A DNA stretch of 38,160 bases from Dorea_A sp016295505 (lineage in GTDB: Bacteria > Bacillota > Clostridia > Lachnospirales > Lachnospiraceae), in the NCBI RefSeq assembly GCF_039832105.1, contig NZ_JBDOHS010000022.1:1-38160 (forward strand), written 5' to 3'. This document shows, piece after piece, positions 16,969 to 23,518 of the stretch (positions within the stretch are counted from its first letter, which is position 1; the number at the start of each line of letters is the position of its first letter). The translations under genes and the position numbers were made by a program. The notes beneath the pieces were generated by a model. The model did no database searches. It saw only the letters and a list, made by a program, of their open reading frames with translations, and was not told the DNA's origin.

Positions 16969-17020
16969 ATATAAAAAATGAAATATGCCATGAACAACAC
17001 CACACAGGCGCGCTCATGGC
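16969..17020 (-). terminator. Expression-platform terminator of the lysine riboswitch
   Basis: On the minus strand GCCATGA (17014-17020) pairs with TCATGGC (16987-16993), with further wobble pairs inside. A T-rich run (ATTTCATTTTTTAT) follows. It lies between the riboswitch and the start codon, where lysine-dependent termination would act. Confidence 0.65.
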
Positions 17021-17054
17021 AGAATTATCGAAATGTTAATATACTAATGACAAC

Positions 17055-17219
17055 TCTGATAGCGCTCCACTGTTGTGACAGTCCGCAGTATCTTCTGCTG
17101 CGTCCCAGAACCCGCACATGGGATGTGCCGATCCTTCGGCGGCTTCCCCTTTTTTTCTTCTGCAGTCTTCCCAAAACTGTTGCAGAAAAAATACTCTTGA
17201 AACCCGCACCTCTATCAAG
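17055..17219 (-). ncRNA. Lysine riboswitch (L box)
   Basis: The minus-strand transcript contains the L-box signature in order: P1 5' strand TGATAG (17212-17217) followed by AGGTGCGG, an AGAGTA segment, GGGGAAGCCGCCGAAGG (about 17132-17148), ACTGTCAC and the 3' block GTGGAGCGC, closing with CTATCA (17057-17062) that pairs with the first strand. These are the conserved core of the five-way-junction lysine aptamer. It lies about 115 bases before the NhaC-family gene. High lysine should stabilise P1 and shut the gene off. Confidence 0.92.
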
Positions 17220-17240
17220 TCTCGTTATTCACATAGTACA

Positions 17241-17269
17241 TTTGTATCATCTTTCATATAAAAAGTCAA
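17241..17269 (-). promoter_or_regulatory. Promoter of the lysine riboswitch transcript
   Basis: On the minus strand TTGACT (17264-17269), a 17-bp spacer and TACAAA (17241-17246). The -10 is imperfect, but the position suits a start just ahead of the aptamer. Confidence 0.6.
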
Positions 17270-17304
17270 TAAATGATTCCATTTTAGCCCGGAAAATATC
17301 TGAT

Positions 17305-17333
17305 TTGTATTTCCCTCTCATCTATGCTATACT
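17305..17333 (+). promoter_or_regulatory. Nitroreductase promoter
   Basis: TTGTAT (17305-17310), a 17-bp spacer and TATACT (17328-17333), about 38 bases before the start codon. It is divergent from the lysine riboswitch promoter. Confidence 0.7.
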
Positions 17334-17370
17334 GTCGTCAATCAATATCAGCAGGAAAGAAGGAATCTCA

Positions 17371-17892
17371 ATGAACGAAACTATTCAAACTATGGTAACC
17401 CGGCGGAGTATCCGCAGCTATAAACCAGACATGATTCCTGAGGAATATCTGGAACAGATCTTAAAAGCCGGCACCTGTGCCGCATCTGGCCGGGGCATGC
17501 AGTCACCTGTCATTGTAGCTGTAACAGACAAAGAAACGCGTGATAAGCTTTCCCGTATGAATGCCACTATTATGGGCACGGATACAGATCCATTTTACGG
17601 AGCTCCGATTGTACTGGTCGTACTGGCCGACAAAAACCGTCCTACCTATCTCTACGATGGTTCTCTCGTTATAGGAAATCTTATGAACGCTGCACACGCT
17701 CTTGGAATCGGAAGCTGCTGGATTCACCGAGCAAAAGAAGAGTTTGAATCGGAGGAAGGAAAATCACTTCTGAAAAAATGGGGCGTTGAAGGCGACTATG
17801 AAGGTATCGGACACTGCATTCTTGGCTACGCAGAAGAACCATTGCCAGAGAATAAACCAAGAAAAGAAAACTACATTTATTATGTAAAGTAA
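17371..17892 (+). CDS. Nitroreductase family protein
   Basis: A 173-residue FMN-dependent oxidoreductase of the nitroreductase superfamily, in a short single-domain form. The N-terminal FMN-binding pattern is TMVTRRSIRSYKPD (about 7-20). The middle AAHALGIGSCWIHRA and the late GHCILGYAEEPLPENKPRK are typical of the family. The natural substrate cannot be told; members reduce nitro compounds, quinones or flavins with NAD(P)H. The frame is open far upstream, but AGAAGG stands 7 nt before the ATG at 17371 and a promoter fits just ahead, so the long extension is rejected. It is a single gene with its own promoter and terminator. Confidence 0.92.
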   Translation: MNETIQTMVTRRSIRSYKPDMIPEEYLEQILKAGTCAASGRGMQSPVIVAVTDKETRDKLSRMNATIMGTDTDPFYGAPIVLVVLADKNRPTYLYDGSLVIGNLMNAAHALGIGSCWIHRAKEEFESEEGKSLLKKWGVEGDYEGIGHCILGYAEEPLPENKPRKENYIYYVK

Positions 17893-17923
17893 GTCGCAAA
17901 AAAGATATACTGCATTTAAAACG

Positions 17924-17987
17924 TACAACACCCGCAAGAACGCTTCGACGCTACTCGCTTACCTCAGCTTTTCTTGCGGGTGTTGTA
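17924..17987. terminator. Long-stem terminator between nitroreductase and glgA
   Basis: A perfect 17-bp stem (17924-17940 with 17971-17987; each arm carries AACACCCGC or its complement) encloses a 30-nt loop. TTTTCA follows on the plus strand and GTTTTAA on the minus strand. It separates two convergent genes and probably serves both. The unusually long loop shares text with the loop at 3350-3364. Confidence 0.7.
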
Positions 17988-18036
17988 TTTTCAGAATAGT
18001 ATTTTTTACATCAATCCCTGTTCTTTTAACTCTGAT

Positions 18037-19824
18037 TTACCAGGTCAGTTCCAGGTACAGATCTTTGTACTGTTTTGCAGCATTCTCCCAGGAGAAATTC
18101 TTCTCCATGTCTCTTCGAACCATTTCATCCCAATGCACACGATCTGTGAAATATACTGTTTTTGCCCGGTTGATCGCATCCAGCAAAAGTCCGGATTCAT
18201 AGCGGTCAAAGGTAAATCCATTACCGGTATTCGTATACATATTATATGGCTCTACCGTATCCTTTAATCCACCCGTCTCGCGAACGATCGGCACAGTACC
18301 ATAATGCATGGCAATCAACTGTGTCAGTCCACATGGTTCAAACTGGGATGGTACCAGGAACGCATCTGCTCCGGCATAGATCTTATGAGCTCTTGTCTCA
18401 TCATACATAATATTGGAACATACATTTCCTTTATAAGCATTTTCATAATAACGGAATGAATTCTCGTAGACATCATCTCCGGTACCAAGTACAACAACCT
18501 GTGTATGCTCGTCCATAATCTGCGGAAGAATTGCATTTACCAGATCCAGTCCCTTCTGGTCTGTCAGTCTGGAAACCAGTCCAATGACAAACTTATTCTC
18601 ATCCTGAACCATTCCAAGCTCTTCCTGAAGTTTCCGTTTATTTTCTTTCTTCTTTTCCACTACATTTGTAATGTCATAATTCTCATATAATCTGGCATCT
18701 GTAGCAGTATTCCAGATATCATAATCGATACCGTTGACGATACCTCTCAGTTTTCCGGAATGATATCTCAAATGAGCATCCAGAGTCTCACCATAATACG
18801 GCGTCTGAATCTCTCCGGCATATGTATGACTGACTGTCGTAATGACATTGGAATATGTCAGTCCACCTTTTAACATATTGGCATCATTGTAGCTTACCTT
18901 CAGTGCGTCTTTGTTGAACACATACTCCGGAAGTCCTGACCAATAACGAATCGTCGGAATATTATAAATTCCCTGGAAACGAAGATTGTGGATTGTAAAA
19001 ATTGTCTTTGCAGACGTCAGCTTTGTATTTTCAAACAATGTTCTCAAATACACCGGTACCAGAGCCGCCTGCCAGTCATGACAGTGAATAATATCCGGAA
19101 TCCAGTCCATATAATTCAAGGCTGCCAGTGCTGCTTTGGCAAAATAGCAATATTTCGGAATATCATCGATCAGATTGGTATATGGATTACCACTGCTGAA
19201 AAATTCCTCATTATCAATAAAGTCATATACAACACCATCCCAGACATATTCCATGATACCTACATAATAAGATCTGCCGTCTGCACAAAGATCCATATCA
19301 AAAGCACCTCTGTAGATCATCTTTTCCTGATACTTCCATGGAATACATTTATAACGTGGAAGAATGACTCTCACATCACAATTCTGTTTGACCAGCGCCT
19401 TCGGAAGCGCATACATAACATCTCCAAGACCACCGGTTTTTACAAATGGATAACACTCTGAACCAATAAATGCAATACTTCTTCTTGGTGTCATATATTC
19501 CTCACAAACCGCTTCTTCCGGTGCAGCCTCTTCTGCTACTGCCTCTTCTGCTACTGCCTCTTCTGCTACTGCCTCTTCTGCTACTGCCTCTTCTGCTACT
19601 GCCTCTTCTGCTGCTGCTTCCATCACAGTTTCTTCTTTTACAACTTCTTCTATTACAGGCTCCTCTGCTTTCGCCTTAACCTCTTCTGCCTTAACCTCTT
19701 CTGCCGCTTCAGCAACTTTCTCTTCTTCAACGGCTGTTATCGGCTTTGTATCAACTTTCCGGGTACTTTTCTTTGCCGCTGTACTTTTCTTGGCTGTGGT
19801 TTTTTTTGTTTGTTTTCTTGCCAT
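18037..19824 (-). CDS. glgA: Glycogen synthase with repeat-bearing N-terminal extension
   Basis: The enzyme transfers glucose from ADP-glucose to the glycogen chain (GT5, GT-B fold). The catalytic part runs from about residue 115 to 595. It starts with SIAFIGSECYPFVKTGGLGDV, where Lys129 corresponds to the ADP-glucose-binding lysine, and contains PSQFEPCGLTQL and the loop ETGGLKDTV. About 110 residues precede it, which normal GlgA lacks: a Lys/Thr/Ala stretch resembling histone-H1 tails (residues 3-23), then a Glu/Ala-rich segment with AVAEE repeats (70-109). GGAGG precedes the ATG at 19824, so the extension is translated. An internal Met111 lies just before the core but has no SD. The gene is monocistronic here; other glg genes are outside the window. 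Confidence 0.95.
   Translation of the reverse strand: MARKQTKKTTAKKSTAAKKSTRKVDTKPITAVEEEKVAEAAEEVKAEEVKAKAEEPVIEEVVKEETVMEAAAEEAVAEEAVAEEAVAEEAVAEEAVAEEAAPEEAVCEEYMTPRRSIAFIGSECYPFVKTGGLGDVMYALPKALVKQNCDVRVILPRYKCIPWKYQEKMIYRGAFDMDLCADGRSYYVGIMEYVWDGVVYDFIDNEEFFSSGNPYTNLIDDIPKYCYFAKAALAALNYMDWIPDIIHCHDWQAALVPVYLRTLFENTKLTSAKTIFTIHNLRFQGIYNIPTIRYWSGLPEYVFNKDALKVSYNDANMLKGGLTYSNVITTVSHTYAGEIQTPYYGETLDAHLRYHSGKLRGIVNGIDYDIWNTATDARLYENYDITNVVEKKKENKRKLQEELGMVQDENKFVIGLVSRLTDQKGLDLVNAILPQIMDEHTQVVVLGTGDDVYENSFRYYENAYKGNVCSNIMYDETRAHKIYAGADAFLVPSQFEPCGLTQLIAMHYGTVPIVRETGGLKDTVEPYNMYTNTGNGFTFDRYESGLLLDAINRAKTVYFTDRVHWDEMVRRDMEKNFSWENAAKQYKDLYLELTW
19531..19605 (-). repeat. Five perfect 15-bp coding repeats in glgA
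   Basis: TTCTGCTACTGCCTC (plus strand) occurs five times in perfect tandem, with degenerate copies on each side (19516-19530 and 19606-19620). It encodes AVAEE on the minus strand. The repeats are in frame, so copy-number change would lengthen or shorten the linker without breaking the enzyme. Confidence 0.98.
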
Positions 19825-19863
19825 CTTATACCTCCAAAATTGCTTAAAACATTTTCCTTTCTC

Positions 19864-19891
19864 ATTATAGCATAAATAAAGAATAAGGCAA
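19864..19891 (-). promoter_or_regulatory. glgA promoter
   Basis: On the minus strand TTGCCT (19886-19891), a 16-bp spacer and TATAAT (19864-19869) preceded by TGC, an extended -10. It lies about 60 bases from the IS right end. Confidence 0.7.
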
Positions 19892-19955
19892 ATGTCCTTT
19901 TATCTCATTCTATGTGCCTCTTTGATATTGATTGTCTTATGCACTATAAAGTGAC

Positions 19956-20133
19956 ATGCTCCCACCACTTAACTTTGTTTGAAGTGGGGGCTTCTTACTC
20001 AATGCCCCTGATGGGGCAAGTATCAATAAGCTATCCCCGCCTGCCCGGCGGTTCGATTTTAGCCCGGAAACGGGCATAACAATTATATTTTGTCCAGTTA
20101 TGGACATATATTCAGTCTGGATACAGACATATT
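19956..20133 (-). ncRNA. Predicted TnpB omega RNA (reRNA) scaffold
   Basis: The stretch from the tnpB stop to the right end is untranslated and folds into consecutive stems: GCCCG/CGGGC (20062-20075), CCGCC/GGCGG (20037-20051), TGCCCC/GGGGCA (20003-20018) and the right-end hairpin (19961-19990). In characterised IS200/IS605 elements the RNA that guides TnpB comes from exactly this segment, with the guide being the flanking sequence past the right end. The assignment is from position and structure; expression is not visible. Confidence 0.55.
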
Positions 20134-21246
20134 TTATGCAGAGAGCAGACGTAATGCTTCGTCCCGAATATTGATCGCTGCATTCACGTCCCTGTCGTTC
20201 GTGTAACCACACTCACATCGATATACTCTCTCTGACAACGGTAATACCTGTTTGACCTTTCCACACTGACTGCAGCTTTTGCTGGATGGAAAGAACCTGT
20301 CCACCTTTACAAGCTTTCCTCCACGATCTTCCAGCTTATAACTGAGCATGTTCAGCAGCATCCCATAACCGTTGTCCGCAACACTCTTCCCAAAATTCAG
20401 ACACCTGCTCATCGCCTTCATGTTCAGATCTTCGACGGCAACCACATCATACTCATCTGCCAGTTTTCGACTCAACTTATGATGGAAGTCTCTTTTCTGG
20501 TTTTTGACCTTCTCATGGCAGAGTGCCACCTTTTTCTTCTGTTTCTGGTAATTCAAACTTCCAAGCTTACAACGTGACAACTTTCTCTGCTCCCTGCTCA
20601 GCCGTTTTTCAGACTTTCTGTAGTAATCCGGATGTTCGCATTTACTTCCATCGGAAAATACCGCCAGCCCATGCATCGCATAATCGATACCGATAACCTT
20701 CCGTTCTCTTTCTTCTCTGCCCCGGACTTGGTTTTCATCCGCATAGTATTCAAAAAGTATACTGACAAAGTACTTTCCTGAAGGTTTCCTTATGACTGTC
20801 ACAGCCTTCATCCGGAACCCTTCCGGAATCTGTCTGTGGAGCTTCGCCTTTACAACACCAGCCTTTGGAAGTTTGATCCCTTTTTCAAAAAGCCGAATAT
20901 TCCCATTCACCAGATTCGTAGTATATGCATCCCTGCTGTGATGCTTTGACTTGAATTTCGGAAAGCCGATCTCCGGACGTTCAAAGAAGTTTCTGTATGC
21001 CCGCTCCAGATGGAGCTGCACATTCGCAAGAGCAAGAGAATCTACTTCCTTCAGCCACGGGAATTCTTTTTTATATGCAGCCGGTGTAGTCTTCAACATC
21101 TTACCGGTCTTCTTATATTCTTCCATCTTGTCCGAAAGCATCTGGTTGTAGATGAATCTACAACACCCGAATGTCTTCGCAAACAGCTCTTTCTGTTCTT
21201 TTGTTGGATAAATTCGGAATTGGAATGCTTTATTATTCTTTCCCAT
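20134..21246 (-). CDS. tnpB: RNA-guided endonuclease TnpB
   Basis: The IS605 OrfB family nuclease, ancestor of Cas12. It is guided by the omega RNA to cut the emptied donor site and so helps the element persist. The 370-residue protein has the N-terminal helix-turn-helix/WED part (FQFRIYPTKEQ) and the RuvC-like catalytic triad Asp188 (VIGIDYAMHG), Glu272 (VVAVEDLN) and Asp353 (NDRDVNAAINI). A zinc ribbon (Cys325, Cys328, Cys344, Cys346) is also present. All catalytic residues remain, so it is predicted active. The start is ATG at 21246 with GGTGAG upstream, overlapping the last 14 bases of tnpA, a likely translational coupling. Confidence 0.95.
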   Translation of the reverse strand: MGKNNKAFQFRIYPTKEQKELFAKTFGCCRFIYNQMLSDKMEEYKKTGKMLKTTPAAYKKEFPWLKEVDSLALANVQLHLERAYRNFFERPEIGFPKFKSKHHSRDAYTTNLVNGNIRLFEKGIKLPKAGVVKAKLHRQIPEGFRMKAVTVIRKPSGKYFVSILFEYYADENQVRGREERERKVIGIDYAMHGLAVFSDGSKCEHPDYYRKSEKRLSREQRKLSRCKLGSLNYQKQKKKVALCHEKVKNQKRDFHHKLSRKLADEYDVVAVEDLNMKAMSRCLNFGKSVADNGYGMLLNMLSYKLEDRGGKLVKVDRFFPSSKSCSQCGKVKQVLPLSERVYRCECGYTNDRDVNAAINIRDEALRLLSA

Positions 21247-21646
21247 CTTTCTCACCCTGTGTTTCAATGTACTCCCTGATCACTTCAATCGGTGCTCCAC
21301 CGGCTGTTATCAAGCAAAAGCTCTGACTCCAGAAAGTTTCTTTCCACAGCTTCTTTCGAATCTCCGGGAATTCTTTCTTAAGGAGTCTGCTGCTGGCACT
21401 CTTATACGCATTAATAAACTTTCTGAGTTCACTCTTTGGCTGAGCCCGGAACATCGCGTGGATATGATCACCGTCATGATTCCACTCATCCACCTCAATC
21501 CCATACCTGGGTGCGATATAAGAAAATATTTCCCTAGCGCGGTCAGAAACAGTATCATCAAAGACGTCTCGTCGGTATTTTACAACCAAAACAAGATGAT
21601 AATACAGCAGAAAAGCTGAATGAGCATTATGGTCTAACTTTCGCAT
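21233..21646 (-). CDS. tnpA: IS200/IS605 Y1 transposase
   Basis: The 137-residue HUH endonuclease excises and inserts the element as a single-strand circle. The HUH motif is His61-Ile-His63 (DGDHIHAMF) and the catalytic tyrosine is Tyr126 in the helix EYIETQG. Both are intact, as is the full length. AAAGGAAG precedes the ATG, and a promoter inside the left end drives it. Together with tnpB and both structured ends the element should be mobile. Confidence 0.95.
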   Translation of the reverse strand: MRKLDHNAHSAFLLYYHLVLVVKYRRDVFDDTVSDRAREIFSYIAPRYGIEVDEWNHDGDHIHAMFRAQPKSELRKFINAYKSASSRLLKKEFPEIRKKLWKETFWSQSFCLITAGGAPIEVIREYIETQGEKDGKE

Positions 21647-21679
21647 AACAAAAGACTTCCTTTCTTATCGACTGAGTAT

Positions 21680-21707
21680 ATTATACCACAATGCTCACCC
21701 ACTCCAA
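21680..21707 (-). promoter_or_regulatory. tnpA promoter
   Basis: On the minus strand TTGGAG (21702-21707), a 16-bp spacer and TATAAT (21680-21685) with an extended TGG. It touches the palindrome at 21707-21720. Confidence 0.6.
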
Positions 21708-21766
21708 GAACATATGTTCTATCTTTGTGTTTCATCCCAACCACCTAAGAGGAGGGGGAATTCTTG

Positions 21767-22696
21767 CTAGACAATGTTAAATTCTCTCAAGAGCTTATTT
21801 TGAAATTCCTGATTTTCTGCTGCTTTTATTATATCCTCAACACGATTTTGAGCAACGAGCTTCTGAATCATACTATTAATACGTAGTCGTTCTTCTTCTC
21901 TTCCTTCTTCTCTTCCTTCTTCTCTTCCTTCTTCTCTTCCTTCTTCTCTTCCTTCTTCTCTTCCTTCTTCTCTTCCTTCTTCTCTTGTCTGCCTCATATG
22001 CCTCGCTTCATCATACTCATAAATACTCACTGACTTCGCCTCCGCTCTGTTCTTTGACAGAAATTCTTTCAGAATTCCTTCTTGTATACATTCTCCAATT
22101 GCCTGTTCTACCGCATCTTCCAATGGCATTGTCTCCGCATATTGACTTACTCTCCAGGTGTATTCCGTATAATCCTTTAAGGTCTTACATGCTTCTTTCA
22201 AGGCTTCATTCTTTCCCGGATTGATATTCAACATAACCGCCTTAAGTTCCAGCGATGGTTCCAGATCCGGAATTTCATATAAATCCGACAAATTCAATTC
22301 CATTCTCTCAGGGAGATTTTTACTGCCATTAAAAAGTATCAAGAAATTCGGCGTTGGAAGCATTACTTTTTTCTCACCATAGAGGTTACGGTCTTTCGTG
22401 ATAACAGAATATAAATCTGATATGTAAAACAGAAACCGAAGTGGAAGATTCGGGTTATAGGTGGACTGATGCTCATATAGAGACAATCTGGAATCAATAA
22501 TGAATGAAACATCATTATACATAGACATATAAATAACATTCTTCAAAGTATTGACCTCCAGCTGATCCGGATCTGTATACTTTGTTCCATTAACAGCATT
22601 ATAAAGCTCTAATAATTCTTTTTTGTTTCTGAATATCATTTCGAATAAACTTGCTCTATACGTGCGTTTTACAGGTACTTTTTTTACTTCTTTCAT
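21767..22696 (-). CDS. Rpn family recombination-promoting nuclease / putative transposase
   Basis: A 309-residue protein of the Rpn/PD-(D/E)XK transposase-like group. The N-terminal two thirds carry the family pattern: an FEMIFRNKKELLELYNAVNGT opening, then SFIIDSRLSLYEHQSTYNPNLPLRFLFYISDLY (about 64-96) with the acidic nuclease residues, then FLILFNGSKNLPERM. Rpn proteins cut DNA and have been linked to RecA-independent recombination and phage defence. The C-terminal part holds seven REEG repeats (about 238-268) and ends in helical text. AGGAGGG precedes the ATG. SD and start lie inside a long hairpin, as if translation were restrained. The IS200/IS605 element sits immediately 3' of the stop. 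Confidence 0.85.
   Translation of the reverse strand: MKEVKKVPVKRTYRASLFEMIFRNKKELLELYNAVNGTKYTDPDQLEVNTLKNVIYMSMYNDVSFIIDSRLSLYEHQSTYNPNLPLRFLFYISDLYSVITKDRNLYGEKKVMLPTPNFLILFNGSKNLPERMELNLSDLYEIPDLEPSLELKAVMLNINPGKNEALKEACKTLKDYTEYTWRVSQYAETMPLEDAVEQAIGECIQEGILKEFLSKNRAEAKSVSIYEYDEARHMRQTREEGREEGREEGREEGREEGREEGREEGREEERLRINSMIQKLVAQNRVEDIIKAAENQEFQNKLLREFNIV
21901..21984 (-). repeat. Seven perfect 12-bp coding repeats in the rpn gene
   Basis: TTCCTTCTTCTC (plus strand) is repeated seven times without error, with one degenerate copy at 21889-21900. It encodes REEG on the minus strand. The unit is a multiple of three, so slippage changes length but not frame. Confidence 0.98.
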
Positions 22697-22735
22697 GAAA
22701 AGCCCTCCTTTTCTTTGTTAAGGGCTCTTATGAAA
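22691..22735 (-). promoter_or_regulatory. Hairpin sequestering SD and start codon of rpn
   Basis: On the minus strand TTTCAT-AAGAGCCCT (22721-22735) pairs with AGGGCTTTT-C-ATGAAA (22691-22706): 15 bp with one G-T wobble and one bulged C, and a 14-nt loop. The arm near the gene includes part of the AGGAGGG ribosome site and the ATG itself, so translation should be blocked when the hairpin forms. Confidence 0.65.
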
Positions 22736-22975
22736 ATCCATACTATCTTTTATAAGAAACCCCTTTGCTGTTTGATTGGATTGAAAGCATTGAGATTTCT
22801 TAATAGATATTTTTGATGATATCAGATGCGCTTCCGCTTAGAAAAGTCAGAAATATAATGCTTTAGTAAAGAATATCATATTATATGTAAATTTACCAGT
22901 ATATTTTTGTATAAAATCCTAGAATACCAACCTGCGCTCTCTTTTAAATATCCACCAGTTCACCACATATTTTCA
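22736..22975. other. AT-rich intergenic stretch without a recognisable gene
   Basis: I see no open frame with a ribosome site here. The only structure noticed is the palindrome GTAAATTTAC near 22887-22896. A promoter for the rpn gene should lie here, but no pair of hexamers is convincing. Confidence 0.5.
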
Positions 22976-23013
22976 ATTGAAAAAACGGCCACACAAATCG
23001 TGTGACCGTTTTC
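22976..23013 (-). terminator. Terminator of the V-type ATPase operon
   Basis: AAAACGG-C-CACAC (22981-22994) pairs with GTGTG-A-CCGTTTT (about 22999-23011), one mismatch and a short loop. On the minus strand it ends in a run of T (CCGTTTTTTCAA). It lies about 45 bases past the K-subunit stop. Confidence 0.85.
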
Positions 23014-23056
23014 GCATTTTGTTTTAGATCATTAACCTGCTTTTTTAAATCTGCTC

Positions 23057-23491
23057 TTAGCCTAACAGCAATAAGCTGAATACCAACGTGAAGAGCGCAA
23101 CTGTCTCGATAATACCTACTACGATGAAGTAGTTTGCCGTACCTTTTCCTGTTGCTCCCAATGCATCTGCAGCTGCTGCCGCACATTTTCCCTGGAACAA
23201 TCCGGAAAGACCAATTGCAAGACCTCCAAAGACACCAACTCCGAAAGCAAGAGCCGGATCTGCTCCGCCTGCTACTGCAGATTTAATAAAGTTCATAAGA
23301 AGGAATCCGTAGATTGTCTGTGTAAGAGGTGCACCAGAGAATGCAACCATAATGAATGATGCTGGTTTTCCACTTGCATAACACTTTTTCCATGCTCCAA
23401 CTGATGCCATTCCGGCAAATCCTGCACCGAATGCTGATCCAGAAGCGGACAGACCAAGTGCAGCTGCCATTCCAACAAATGCTAAATTCAT
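23057..23491 (-). CDS. ntpK: V-type ATPase subunit K (membrane rotor ring)
   Basis: The 144-residue proteolipid forms the c/K ring that carries ions. It has four hydrophobic helices, i.e. two fused hairpins. In the E. hirae NtpK rotor, Na+ is held by Thr64, Gln65, Gln110 and Glu139 side chains plus a backbone carbonyl. Here the equivalent text is APLTQTIYG (Thr57, Gln58), LFQGKCAAA (Gln100) and GIIETVALF (Glu129), so all four side chains are kept. This predicts Na+ rather than H+ coupling. AAAGGAG precedes the ATG. It is the last gene of the operon, 27 nt after subunit I. Confidence 0.95.
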   Translation of the reverse strand: MNLAFVGMAAALGLSASGSAFGAGFAGMASVGAWKKCYASGKPASFIMVAFSGAPLTQTIYGFLLMNFIKSAVAGGADPALAFGVGVFGGLAIGLSGLFQGKCAAAAADALGATGKGTANYFIVVGIIETVALFTLVFSLLLLG

Positions 23492-23518
23492 AATTATTCT
23501 CCTTTATCTTTCTAAAAA

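Larger units (their letters stand above)
19951..21760 (-). mobile_element. IS200/IS605-family insertion sequence, apparently complete
   Basis: tnpA and tnpB are in the same direction and overlap. The right end (minus-strand 3' side) has the family hairpin CCCCCACTT ... AAGTGGTGGG (19961-19990) followed by GTCAC at 19951-19955. The left end has an imperfect hairpin (CCTCCT-CTT-AGGTGG, about 21741-21755) and the palindrome AGAACATATGTTCT (21707-21720). There are no long terminal inverted repeats and no target duplication, as expected for single-strand Y1 transposition. Exact ends are uncertain by several bases. The left end lies within about 10 bases of the stop codon of the Rpn gene. Confidence 0.85.

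Noticed and set aside
16978..17370. Upstream extension of the nitroreductase frame (about 131 residues)
   Set aside because: It runs through the lysine riboswitch region on the other strand, lacks an SD, and a promoter plus SD stand just before the ATG at 17371.
19470..19679. Leu/Pro-rich 69-residue frame on the plus strand
   Set aside because: It is the complement of the glgA coding repeats; its low complexity is produced by the repeats themselves.
19531..21984. Repeats considered as a CRISPR array
   Set aside because: The units are 12 or 15 bp, directly adjacent without spacers and inside coding frames; no cas gene is near.
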